A model generated the notes under the pieces. It had not been told where the DNA came from. It searched no databases and saw nothing but the letters and a program-made list of their open reading frames with translations. Source: DATHVR01 sp035461175 (lineage in GTDB: Bacteria; Actinomycetota; Acidimicrobiia; Spongiisociales; ZC4RG35). Taken from it: a stretch of 64,000 nt of DNA. This document shows, piece after piece, positions 26,601 to 33,388 of this stretch. The position numbers and the translations under genes are program-made. Within the stretch, counting starts at the first letter, position 1. Each line of letters begins with the position of its first letter. The DNA is taken from positions 1 to 64,000 of the forward strand of contig DATHVR010000073.1 in NCBI GenBank assembly GCA_035461175.1. Reading direction: 5' to 3'.

Positions 26601-27002
26601 GATGAGGAGGCCCACCGGGCCGATCTGTGGGCTACCGGGGTCTCCGTCCGTCACCCGATCGAGTTCGTGCGTGAGCAACTGGCGGAGACGGGATGTGTGA
26701 GCGTGGCCGAGGTACTGGGGATGCGCCGCCCGGTCCGGGTGAAGGTGGGGGGAGTGGTGACTCACCGCCAGCGACCCGGCACCGCCGCCGGCGTGATCTT
26801 CTTCAACCTCGAGGACGAGACCGGACAGCTGAACGTGATCGTGTTGCCCGAGGTGTGGGACCGTTACCGCCCGGTGGCGAGACGGTCTCCCGCCCTGATC
26901 ATCGAAGGGCGGGTGGAGCATCGCCATGGAGTGACCAACCTGGTCGCCCGCGCCATGGAGGGGTTGGGGGTCCAGACGATCCGGTCGCGCGACTTCCGGT
27001 GA
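23694..27002 (+). CDS. dnaE2: Error-prone DNA polymerase DnaE2 (ImuC)
   Basis: C-family polymerase that carries out damage-induced translesion synthesis with ImuA and ImuB. The PHP domain opens with YAELHCHTNFSFLDG; catalytic acidic residues are in PDIDLDLEAD (about residue 440) and further on in the palm (KFDLLGLGMLN). The C-terminal OB-fold region contains VKVGGVVTHRQRPGT and FFNLEDETGQLNV. Length 1102 fits DnaE2. Start GTG 23694 was chosen from the leaderless -10 and from the family N terminus; GTG 23685 is possible. It is alone here, about 18 kb from imuA-imuB, and tied to it by the shared LexA box. Confidence 0.94.
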   Translation: MYAELHCHTNFSFLDGASFPEDLVERAMDLGYDALAVTDHDGFYGVSRFWQAARQSGLAGVYGVEVGMPLARSEPDDPVTAAELRDREQEATRPTGPRRGRSVDMHGSKPLRPPPTEHLVLLAGSPDGYRALGRFVTRAQMRGVKDAPRYSWEDLTEVAATREVWALSGCHAGAVPAAATRGDLAGTMAAAVELRDLFGTRLHLELWDHGLPVDDARNDLMWEVAQRLGLGVVATNQAHYARREEADLAEVLAAIAGRRSLEGADGFRPATDLRHLRPPGEMEAIFARYPGAVARAGELGERLAFDLGLVAPRLPDFPMPGHFRSEMEYLRHLTFEGARSVYPGEGEGGIDPEARRRLEHELAVIDRLGFPGYFLVVWDLVKFARSRDIYCQIRGSGADSAVCRCLGLTRVDPIRLHLPFERFLSEERGRAPDIDLDLEADRREEVIQYCYRRYGRERAAMVANVITYRARSVLRDVAKAFGFTPSQVDGLSRYVDTRNPSDLADEVPLPAGLTADLIYDVCRRLDGFPRHLGIHSGGMVIADRPLWQVVPLEWGRMEGRTVLQWDKDDSAAVGIVKFDLLGLGMLNALHLSVDLIDETHGVAIDLAEIPQEPVIYESLGDADTVGLFQVESRAQIATLPRMRPRTFYDLAVEVALIRPGPIQGQSVHPYLRRRNGEEAVRYPHPSTEPILAKTLGVPIFQEQLMELARICAGFDGNQSDRLRQAMTHKRSEAAMGRLRDEVYAGMASNGITGAAADEIWEKLQGFASFGFPESHSVSFAYIVYMSAWLRHHWPAEYLAGLLNAQPMGFYSPNSLVQDAQRHGVVVLQPDVNHSDHDCTVEPIAADPDDVVAHMGRTWRRGRGPADDPLRLPVAVRLGLRYVRNLGAAEIARIETARIVGGAFSSPEDLAHRSGLGVDALEGLAAAGALRSIGLDRRPGLWAAGALAEIDPGRLAMAPGVEAPTLPGMSDEEAHRADLWATGVSVRHPIEFVREQLAETGCVSVAEVLGMRRPVRVKVGGVVTHRQRPGTAAGVIFFNLEDETGQLNVIVLPEVWDRYRPVARRSPALIIEGRVEHRHGVTNLVARAMEGLGVQTIRSRDFR

Positions 27003-27009
27003 CCCTCCC

Positions 27010-27582
27010 TCAGGGAGTGCAGCCGAACACCGCCCAGCCGCCTTCCTCGTAGACGGCGTGGGCGGCCGCCGCCACGCTCGCCTCGGGATCGGTGGGATCG
27101 GCGGCCGGGAACCCGGCGGCCTCGGCCCGCTGGGGCCAGAACTCAGGCAGGTGATGGAAGAGGCCCATCCCGCCGGTCTCGGGATTGGAAGAAGTCGGGT
27201 TGAAGCGGGATTCGCACCACGCCACCCGGATCGCCCGGTTGATGTCCTCTTCCCGGAAATACTCGCTGACCAGGGCGCGGACCTGCATCTCCGAGAGCCA
27301 CCCGTGGGTGGGGACCGTGTCGGCGGGCGGCTTGAGCTTGGTGGCCTCCGGAGAGTCCGTTTCGGTTTCGGAGTTGAGCGGCACGGCCGCTACCGACGCC
27401 ACTTGATTCTGAGGGGAGTTGAAACCGAGGCCGGCCATGGCCCCGACCTCACGACCGAGTGCGACGCTCGACGCCTCCGGGACGGGACGGTCAGAGATCT
27501 GGAACGCGGCAAAGCCGGCGACCGCTAGAAGCGTCACCACCGCCCATATGGCGACGAAAACGAAGGGATGTGCACGTCTCAA
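27010..27582 (-). CDS. Membrane-anchored lytic transglycosylase-like protein
   Basis: A 190-residue protein with an N-terminal signal anchor (about residues 5-27) and a C-terminal lysozyme-like domain: INRAIRVAWCESRFNPTSSN, where the Glu of CESRFNP is the probable catalytic residue, then GGMGLFHHLPEFWPQRA. A second cysteine sits in the last residues (VFGC). It likely acts on peptidoglycan outside the membrane. The TTG at 27582 with GGAG 9 bases upstream gives a clean signal anchor; ATG or GTG are absent nearby in frame. Converges on dnaE2 with a 7-base gap. Confidence 0.75.
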   Translation of the reverse strand: MRRAHPFVFVAIWAVVTLLAVAGFAAFQISDRPVPEASSVALGREVGAMAGLGFNSPQNQVASVAAVPLNSETETDSPEATKLKPPADTVPTHGWLSEMQVRALVSEYFREEDINRAIRVAWCESRFNPTSSNPETGGMGLFHHLPEFWPQRAEAAGFPAADPTDPEASVAAAAHAVYEEGGWAVFGCTP

Positions 27583-27632
27583 TGAATGACTCCGCCCTCT
27601 TGAGACCCAGCAGTCTCGAAGGCATGAAACCG

Positions 27633-27638
27633 AGAGTA
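27633..27638 (-). promoter_or_regulatory. -10 box upstream of the transglycosylase-like gene
   Basis: TACTCT on the minus strand. An ATG 7 bases later (27625) would open a 44-codon out-of-frame ORF overlapping the TTG start, so the gene has either a 43-base leader or an upstream ORF. Confidence 0.4.
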
Positions 27639-27704
27639 ACGGGGGTTGATCCGCTGCGGCAACTCGTCTCCTGTCAGATCCTGCCAGGAGATGCCAAACG
27701 ATTG

Positions 27705-28817
27705 CTAGCCGATCACCGCTCCCAGGGACGCCCGGATCGCCTTCCATCCGTCCCGGCGCGGATCGAGGAGATCGAAGTGGCGAGTGCCGGCCAGGACAGT
27801 GACGTCCACCCCGGCTCCTTCACCCCCGAGGCTCTCGCCGTAAGCAATGGTCTGGGAAGACGGCACCACCGGATCGTCTTCACCGTGGACCAGGGCCAGG
27901 TGGCCGCCGGGGCGGCCGGCCCGCATGGGGTCGGTGCGGTGCTGCGGGTCGAAGGCGGGGACCGCCCCCGGGCCGAGGTCGTGCTCGTCGGCCACCGCCA
28001 GGTCGTAGATGCCCGCCACGCCGACGGTGAGTCGCTGGGGGGTGGGGGCGCTGAGCGCATGCCACACCGCCAGGTGGGCACCGGCGGAGTGGCCGACCAC
28101 CGCCACCTCCGGCACCTCCAGCCAGTCCCGGGCACGATGGATGGCACGAGCGACGTCGGCGGTGGTGGCCACAAACCCACCGCCCGACCCCACCCGGCGG
28201 TACTCGATGCTGGCCACCGCCACTCCTTCGGTGGCGAGATCTACCGCCCAGCCCTCCACCGTGTCGAGACCCCAGGCGTCGGACCAGAAGCCGCCGTGGA
28301 CGAGGACCACGCCCACGTCGCCCCCCGATCCCCGCATGTGCATGACCTGGTCAGGGTGCGGCCCGTAGCGTCCGATCAGCGGAGGGTTGACCTGGCGATG
28401 GACGAGGTGTCGCAGGGCGGCCCTGTAACCCTCGGCGCCGCGTCCGAAGACCGAGAGAACACAGGCGGGTGCCACGGTCGAACGCCGTCTCCACCGCTCG
28501 CGACCCCGCACGTTGGAGAGGTGCACCTCCACCGCCGGCGTCTCCACCGCCAGCAGGGCGTCGTGCAGTGCCTGGGAGGTGTGGGTGAGCGCCCCCGGGT
28601 TGATCACTATCCCGGCACTGTCCCGGGCGGAGTGGATCGCCTCGACGATGGCGCCCTCGTGGTTGCTCTGGATCCAGCGGATCTCCAATCCCAGATCGTC
28701 GCCCCAGCCCCGAACCCGGGCGGCGAGCTCGCTCAGTGTCAGAGCTCCATAGACCTCGGGTTGGCGCCGGCCGAGCAGGTCGAGGTTGGGGCCGTTCACA
28801 CAGACGACGGTGGGCAT
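27705..28817 (-). CDS. aroQ: Type II 3-dehydroquinate dehydratase fused to an alpha/beta hydrolase
   Basis: The first 140 residues are a complete type II dehydroquinase (shikimate pathway, third step): NGPNLDLLGRRQPEVYG with catalytic Tyr22, QSNHEG, NPGALTHTS with the His, VEVHLSN and a C-terminal ERWRRRS segment where most homologues have a His before Ser. From about residue 160 a second domain follows: VVLVHGGFW (oxyanion loop), VVGHSAGAHL (nucleophile Ser), HGEDDPVVP (Asp) and GTRHFDLLDP (His), as in kynurenine-formamidase-like and carbohydrate-esterase-like hydrolases. Total 370 residues in one frame with no internal stop. AroQ normally stands alone at about 145 residues. Leaderless ATG. 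Confidence 0.88.
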   Translation of the reverse strand: MPTVVCVNGPNLDLLGRRQPEVYGALTLSELAARVRGWGDDLGLEIRWIQSNHEGAIVEAIHSARDSAGIVINPGALTHTSQALHDALLAVETPAVEVHLSNVRGRERWRRRSTVAPACVLSVFGRGAEGYRAALRHLVHRQVNPPLIGRYGPHPDQVMHMRGSGGDVGVVLVHGGFWSDAWGLDTVEGWAVDLATEGVAVASIEYRRVGSGGGFVATTADVARAIHRARDWLEVPEVAVVGHSAGAHLAVWHALSAPTPQRLTVGVAGIYDLAVADEHDLGPGAVPAFDPQHRTDPMRAGRPGGHLALVHGEDDPVVPSSQTIAYGESLGGEGAGVDVTVLAGTRHFDLLDPRRDGWKAIRASLGAVIG

Positions 28818-28823
28818 CGGCAG

Positions 28824-28829
28824 AGGTTA
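28824..28829 (-). promoter_or_regulatory. -10 box of aroQ fusion gene, leaderless type
   Basis: TAACCT on the minus strand, 6 bases before the ATG at 28817. Confidence 0.5.
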
Positions 28830-28851
28830 GGCCGAATGGGTGCTTGCCCCC

Positions 28852-28904
28852 TATAGGATGATCGCTTCCGAGAACGAGCGACGGGAACCATTGGCGGGTT
28901 CCCC
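28852..28904 (+). promoter_or_regulatory. Promoter and leader hairpin of the lipoprotein gene
   Basis: TATAGGAT at 28852-28859 gives a -10. The following leader of about 60 bases contains a 7-base stem (GGGAACC at 28883-28889 with GGTTCCC at 28897-28903). It is too short to match any riboswitch class I know. Confidence 0.4.
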
Positions 28905-28922
28905 GACGTCTTGAGGGGGACG

Positions 28923-29720
28923 ATGCCCACTTCCTGCGATGCTCCGGCCACGATGCCTGCCCGGGTCCGGTTCCGACCGGCCCTGGTCGGTCTGGCGCTG
29001 CTCGCACTGGCTACGACTGCATGCTCCGATGAGGCCCTGGGAAAGCTGGGAGGAAGGTCGTCGGACTGGATCGGCGAAGTCGCCACCACCGCCACGACCA
29101 CCACCACCATCGCCCCCTCGCGAACCCGGCCCGCCACCGCTGTCGACTGGCACAACGACGAGTTGGGCGAGCCCGAACCCGAGGCGACGCCCGACGAGGT
29201 GCTGGCGGCGGTGTTCGCCCGGGCGGGCGACAGCTCCCAGTACCTCCAGGCGTCCCGGGCCGAGATCGCCGCCGCCGTTCCCGAGGTCGCCTTCCCCGAG
29301 ACGGTGCCGGCCTCGGTGGGCTACATAACCTCCCAGTTGGTCATCGAAAGCCGGATCCTGCGCCTCTCCGCCGAGCCCACCGTGGCGTTCGGGCTCTGGT
29401 CGGTCGAGCCCTATACACGCTCCCGCTCGGTGGGCCAGGTGGCCATCCTCAACGTGTCGACTGATCCCAACGGCGCCGAGGTAGCCAACGACCCCAACGT
29501 CGAGGCGACCTGTGCCGCCTTCACCGGAGAGAACCGGGTGTGCGGGATGGAGGACTTCCTCGAGCAGCCGGTGTGGCGCCTGGAAGGCGAGAGCGGGGTC
29601 ACCCATCTGTGGTATCAGGGTCAGTACCGCTACGAGCTCGAAGGTCGGATCGACGAGGAGGTAATGCACGAGGTCATAGCGTCGATGACCTCGCTGGCCG
29701 ATCTCCTCCCGGCCGGCTGA
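28923..29720 (+). CDS. Probable lipoprotein of unknown function
   Basis: A 265-residue exported protein. A hydrophobic core ending in LALATTAC provides a lipobox, with the lipidated Cys at residue 34. A Thr-rich linker (TTATTTTTIAP) follows, then a globular domain of about 190 residues with two cysteines (EATCAAF and NRVCGME) that could pair. No family recognised. ATG 28923 has GAGGGGG five bases upstream; ATG 28953 would give a shorter, more typical signal peptide. It is followed by the ABC exporter gene 51 bases later. Confidence 0.75.
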   Translation: MPTSCDAPATMPARVRFRPALVGLALLALATTACSDEALGKLGGRSSDWIGEVATTATTTTTIAPSRTRPATAVDWHNDELGEPEPEATPDEVLAAVFARAGDSSQYLQASRAEIAAAVPEVAFPETVPASVGYITSQLVIESRILRLSAEPTVAFGLWSVEPYTRSRSVGQVAILNVSTDPNGAEVANDPNVEATCAAFTGENRVCGMEDFLEQPVWRLEGESGVTHLWYQGQYRYELEGRIDEEVMHEVIASMTSLADLLPAG

Positions 29721-29747
29721 CCCTCCCGGAACCCGGGACCCGGCCCG

Positions 29748-29765
29748 TATCCTGATCGGCGGAGG
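29748..29765 (+). promoter_or_regulatory. -10 box and ribosome site of the ABC exporter gene
   Basis: TATCCT at 29748-29753 predicts a transcript starting near 29760. GGAGG at 29761-29765 is then the ribosome site, six bases before an in-frame ATC at 29772 where the conserved protein sequence begins. Confidence 0.55.
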
Positions 29766-29771
29766 TCGACC

Positions 29772-31670
29772 ATCTACCACGGCAGCGGCTGGCGCAGCTA
29801 CATCCAGTACGACGAGGACCAGGATCGTCCCGATCTGGACCGCACCCTGCTCAAGCGGGTGTGGTCGTATGCCGTGCCCTACCGCCGCTACCTGCTCGGG
29901 ATCCTGGTCACGGTGCTGGTCATCAGCGGGCTGGGCGTGGTGCCGGCGATCCTGATCCGCTACATCATCGACGACGCCTTCGTCAACCGCGACATGGGTC
30001 TCCTCACCGTCCTCGGGGCGGGGATGCTGGCCGTGCCGGTGATCTCGGCCCTGGTCGGGATCGTCCAGCGGTGGTGGTCGTCGAGGGCGGGGGAGGGAAT
30101 CATCTTCGATCTCCGCTCACAACTCTTCGCGCATCTGTCACGGATGTCACTGCGCTTCTTCACCGCCACCAAGACCGGCGAGCTGATGAACCGGCTCAAC
30201 AGTGACGTGATCGGCGCCCAGCAGGCCATCACCGGCACGTTCGTCACGATCCTCTCCAACCTGGTGGCGGTGGTGGCGGCGCTGGTGGTGATGCTGGCGG
30301 CGGACTGGCGCCTGACCCTGCTGGCGCTGGCGGCGATGCCGCTGTTCGTGATTCCCGCCCGCCGGGTGGCACGGACCCTGCGCACCATCACCGAATCGCA
30401 GATGGAGCGCAACGCCGCCATGTCGGGAATCCTCCAGGAGGCCTTCAACGTCAGCGGCGCCCTGTTGATCAGGTTGTTCGGTCAGAGTGCCGCCGAGCAG
30501 AGGCGCTTCGAACGGGAGGCGGCCGCGGTGCGCGACCTGGGCGTGCGCCGGGCGATGGTGGGACGCTGGTTCTTCGCCTCGCTCGGCCTCATCAGCGCTG
30601 TGGGTACGGCGGCCATCTTCTGGGTGGGTGGATGGCTGGTGATCCGAGGAGAGATGGATCCCGGCGTGGTGGTGATGTTCGCCACGCTCCTGGTCCAGCT
30701 CTACGGACCACTCTCCGGCCTGTCCAACAGCCGGGTCGAGTTCGCCACCTCGCTGGTCTCATTCGAGCGGGTCTTCGAAGTTCTCGACCTGGAGATCGAC
30801 ATCCCCCAGCCGGTCGACCCGGTGCAACTCGACCGCGTCGACGGCGAGGTCGTTCTCGAAAAGGTCTCTTTCCAGTATGGGAGCGGCGACTCCGCCGGCC
30901 TGGCGGCGGTCAAGCGGTGGCGCGACACCGGCTCCGACATCGACGCCCAGGCGATGGCCCCCACCCGGGCGTGGGCAATCGAGGACGTCAGCTTCCGGGC
31001 CGCGCCGGGCACCCTTACCGCGCTGGTGGGGCCGTCGGGAGCAGGAAAGACCACCATCTCCTATCTGATCCCCCGCCTGTATGACGTCAGCGAAGGAGCG
31101 GTGCGGATCGACGGGCACGACGTCCGCACCCTCGCTCTCGAGACGATCTCCGCGGCGATCGGCGTCGTCACTCAGGAGACCTATCTGTTCCACGACACGA
31201 TCGCCGCCAACCTGCGCTATGCCCGCCCCGACGCCGGCGAAGACGAACTCGAGCAAGCCGCCGAGGCAGCCAACATCGCCGAGCTGATCCGGGCCATGCC
31301 CAACGGCTTCAACACCATCGTGGGGGAACGTGGCTACCGGCTCTCCGGCGGCGAGAAACAGCGCCTGGCCATCGCCCGGGTCATCCTCAAGGATCCCCGG
31401 ATCCTGATCCTGGATGAGGCCACCTCCCATCTCGACTCCCGTTCCGAGGCTCTGATCCAGGAGGCGCTGGAGCGCTTAATGGAGGGCCGGACCGCCCTGG
31501 TCATCGCCCATCGGCTCTCCACGGTGCGCTCGGCCGATCAGATCCTGGTCCTCGACCAGGGACGACTCGTCGAGACCGGCACTCACGAGGAGCTGGTGGA
31601 GGCGGGTGGCCTCTACACCACCCTGTACCGAACCCAGTTCCGGGAAGAAGCCCCCGTCCTCGACAGCTGA
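29772..31670 (+). CDS. ABC exporter half-transporter, apparent AUC start
   Basis: Type IV ABC exporter with fused membrane and ATPase domains. Six transmembrane helices lie at about residues 45-330; the nucleotide-binding domain has Walker A GPSGAGKTT (about 418), Q-loop VTQETYL, signature LSGGEKQRLAIAR (about 522) and Walker B ILILDEATSHLD. An unusual insert of some 25 residues (GLAAVKRWRDTGSDIDAQAMA) follows the A-loop tyrosine. The N-terminal YHGSGWRSYIQYDEDQDRP is typical of this exporter group, yet no ATG, GTG or TTG precedes it; GTG 29859 would remove it. A strong ribosome site points to ATC 29772. Probably works as a dimer; substrate unknown. Confidence 0.85.
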   Translation: MYHGSGWRSYIQYDEDQDRPDLDRTLLKRVWSYAVPYRRYLLGILVTVLVISGLGVVPAILIRYIIDDAFVNRDMGLLTVLGAGMLAVPVISALVGIVQRWWSSRAGEGIIFDLRSQLFAHLSRMSLRFFTATKTGELMNRLNSDVIGAQQAITGTFVTILSNLVAVVAALVVMLAADWRLTLLALAAMPLFVIPARRVARTLRTITESQMERNAAMSGILQEAFNVSGALLIRLFGQSAAEQRRFEREAAAVRDLGVRRAMVGRWFFASLGLISAVGTAAIFWVGGWLVIRGEMDPGVVVMFATLLVQLYGPLSGLSNSRVEFATSLVSFERVFEVLDLEIDIPQPVDPVQLDRVDGEVVLEKVSFQYGSGDSAGLAAVKRWRDTGSDIDAQAMAPTRAWAIEDVSFRAAPGTLTALVGPSGAGKTTISYLIPRLYDVSEGAVRIDGHDVRTLALETISAAIGVVTQETYLFHDTIAANLRYARPDAGEDELEQAAEAANIAELIRAMPNGFNTIVGERGYRLSGGEKQRLAIARVILKDPRILILDEATSHLDSRSEALIQEALERLMEGRTALVIAHRLSTVRSADQILVLDQGRLVETGTHEELVEAGGLYTTLYRTQFREEAPVLDS

Positions 31671-31707
31671 CGGTTCCGCGGCTACCGGTGTCTGGGCCGG
31701 GCCTGGC

Positions 31708-32100
31708 TCAGGCTCCCCGGGTGAGGTTGTCGACCATGAGGTCATCGGGGGTGGCGAGCATGAGTACCCGGCCGTCGGAGGCGATCCACAGGTCGGTGGC
31801 GGCCCGCATCCACACCCCCTCGGGGAGTACGGCCAGCGCCGCCTTACGCCCCCGGGCGGGCCGGTAGACCAGAACCCGACGGGCGGGAGCCCCGACCGCC
31901 GGCAGCGGACCGACGAGGTCGAAGTTGCCGAACAGGCCGGCGATGCCTTCGGCCGGGTCGAGCGGCCCCCGTGCCCCGAAGAACTCGAGCAGCCCGCACT
32001 GGCCGCAGGCGATGACCCCGATCCGGCCGACGGTCTGGAGAGCGTGGCGGCATTCGTCCGAGGTAGTGGTGTTGCCGGTTTCGTCGATGTGGATTGCCAT
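31708..32100 (-). CDS. Conserved hypothetical protein
   Basis: I do not recognise this 130-residue protein. It has no signal peptide or membrane helix. The N-terminal half carries a CGQCG motif (about residue 33), which could bind metal or be redox-active; the C-terminal half is beta-rich, with RPARGRKAALAVLPEGVWMRAATDLWIASDGRVLML. ATG 32100 is supported by a TAGCTT box 7 bases upstream. It converges on the ABC exporter and lies downstream of the second stress protein gene, which has a separate start. Confidence 0.6.
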   Translation of the reverse strand: MAIHIDETGNTTTSDECRHALQTVGRIGVIACGQCGLLEFFGARGPLDPAEGIAGLFGNFDLVGPLPAVGAPARRVLVYRPARGRKAALAVLPEGVWMRAATDLWIASDGRVLMLATPDDLMVDNLTRGA

Positions 32101-32107
32101 GTCCGTC

Positions 32108-32113
32108 AAGCTA
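32108..32113 (-). promoter_or_regulatory. -10 box of hypothetical gene, leaderless type
   Basis: TAGCTT on the minus strand, 7 bases before ATG 32100. Confidence 0.45.
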
Positions 32114-32137
32114 CGAGACGGGTGTGACAGATTCCGC

Positions 32138-32641
32138 TCAGATCTCCAGCCGGGGCATCTCGAACGTGTCCTCGAGGCGCGGCCCCGGCACCAGGAGGAT
32201 GGGACGGAGGGACTGTTCCATCACCCGTGAGGAGACGCTGCGCCACGCCTCTTCCGTGAAGAGTCGGCGGGTGGCGCCCATCACCAGCATGTCGGCCTCG
32301 AACTCCTCGGCAGTATCGATGATGGCGCGGGCAGGGTCGTCGCCCTCCACAAAGCGAACCTCGGCTTCGAGGCCCTCGGCGGCGAGGGCGGCGATGATCG
32401 GATCCACCGCCCGCCGGCCCCGTTCCTCGAGATAGGACAAGGCTTTGGCCTCGGGATCGCCCCGCTCGTCGTCGGCGAGCAAGGAGCGCCGGTCCTCGTC
32501 GTCGAGAGCATCGAGGAAGGTGCGCGGCACCTGGATCACGGTCATGACCCTGAACACGCCGTCCTCGCCGCCCAGTCGCCGGCACAGTTCGGCAACGGGG
32601 ACAGGGGGAAGCACGCCGGTGGTGGCGATGAGGATTCTCAC
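32138..32641 (-). CDS. Universal stress protein, divergent
   Basis: A USP-fold protein of 167 residues: starts RILIATTGVLPPVPVAEL, has the central helix and strand EVRFVEGDDPARAIIDTAEEFEADMLVMGA, and ends RPILLVPGP. The G2xG9GS ATP signature is not intact (GATRRLFTEEAWRSVSSRV), so it probably does not bind ATP in the UspA manner. GTG 32641 was chosen because the fold begins there. Its promoter overlaps that of the divergent flavin reductase gene. Confidence 0.75.
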   Translation of the reverse strand: MRILIATTGVLPPVPVAELCRRLGGEDGVFRVMTVIQVPRTFLDALDDEDRRSLLADDERGDPEAKALSYLEERGRRAVDPIIAALAAEGLEAEVRFVEGDDPARAIIDTAEEFEADMLVMGATRRLFTEEAWRSVSSRVMEQSLRPILLVPGPRLEDTFEMPRLEI

Positions 32642-32651
32642 GACCTCGGTC

Positions 32652-32661
32652 AGGTTAGGGT
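32652..32661. promoter_or_regulatory. Overlapping divergent -10 boxes
   Basis: TAACCT on the minus strand (32652-32657) serves the stress protein gene, and TAGGGT on the plus strand (32656-32661) may serve the flavin reductase gene. They share two base pairs, so the two promoters should compete. Confidence 0.4.
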
Positions 32662-32691
32662 TCGACGGGAGCAAGCGTCGAGGAGACCGAG

Positions 32692-33204
32692 ATGAACCAA
32701 GTCAATCCAGAAACGATCAACCAGGTCACGTTCAAGATCCCCAACGCCTTGGCCCTGGTCGGATCGCGCTCGGGCGACACCTGGAACGGCATGACCACCT
32801 CGTGGATAACCCAACTCTCGATGGAACCTGTCCTGGTGGGTATCGGCGTCGACAACAAGGCCGTCACCCACCGCCTGATCAGCGAATCGGGTGTGTTCAC
32901 GGTGAACCTGTGGTTGCCCGAGGAGACCCGGGTGTTCGTGAAGTTCTCCAAGCCCGCCGAGAAGGAGGGCATGACCCTCAACGGCTGGGAGATCCGCGAG
33001 GGGGTCACCGGCGCGCCCATCTTCGAGGACGCCATCGCCTGGTTCGAGTGCGAGGTACGTCAATCCCACGACCTCGGCACCCACACCCTGTTCATCGGAG
33101 AGATCGTGGCGGCGGGAGCCGACCCCGAACATGCCGAGGGCCGGGCTGCGGCCATGAGCGACACCCGCATGAAATACGGCGGAGTCAAACGCGGCGGCCA
33201 CTGA
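32692..33204 (+). CDS. Flavin reductase-like FMN-binding protein
   Basis: Split-barrel flavoprotein of 170 residues. The family features are ALVGSRSGDTWNGMTTSWITQLSMEPVLVGIGV near the N terminus, SGVFTVNLW, and the C-terminal strand HTLFIGEIV. It should bind FMN and use NAD(P)H to reduce flavin or act on a small substrate. AGGAGA lies 5 bases before ATG 32692. The stop codon is the first element of a heptamer repeat array. A paralogue is at 62260. Confidence 0.85.
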   Translation: MNQVNPETINQVTFKIPNALALVGSRSGDTWNGMTTSWITQLSMEPVLVGIGVDNKAVTHRLISESGVFTVNLWLPEETRVFVKFSKPAEKEGMTLNGWEIREGVTGAPIFEDAIAWFECEVRQSHDLGTHTLFIGEIVAAGADPEHAEGRAAAMSDTRMKYGGVKRGGH

Positions 33205-33349
33205 GTGATAAGTAATAGGTGGTAGGTGGTAGGTACCTCGCTGCCGGGACCACCTTGATAGATACCCCCGGGCCAACGGTGAACACCGTGAGCAGAGACG
33301 GCGGGTACGACGACGATGCTGACCTACCACCTACCACCCATGACTCACC
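33200..33349. repeat. Facing heptamer repeat arrays (element A)
   Basis: Left array: units GATAAGT, AATAGGT, GGTAGGT, GGTAGGT (33207-33234), preceded by ACTGAGT, which contains the flavin reductase stop. Right array on the other strand: ACCTACC, ACCTACC, ACCCATG, ACTCACC (33322-33349). A 17-base part (33218-33234 with 33322-33338) is a perfect inverted repeat, and TGAGT/ACTCA form outer ends. The element fills the gap between converging genes; 40 bases remain to the DUF4032 stop. Confidence 0.8.
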
Positions 33350-33388
33350 ACCGCTCCCGGCCAGGCAGGCTCACCCGTCGACCTCGTC

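Noticed and set aside
28852..28922. Riboswitch before the lipoprotein gene
   Set aside because: About 60 bases and one stem only; no conserved riboswitch core could be matched.
33202..33347. Miniature inverted-repeat transposable element
   Set aside because: Inverted ends are tandem heptamers, and no target-site duplication is visible; kept as a repeat element of unknown nature instead.
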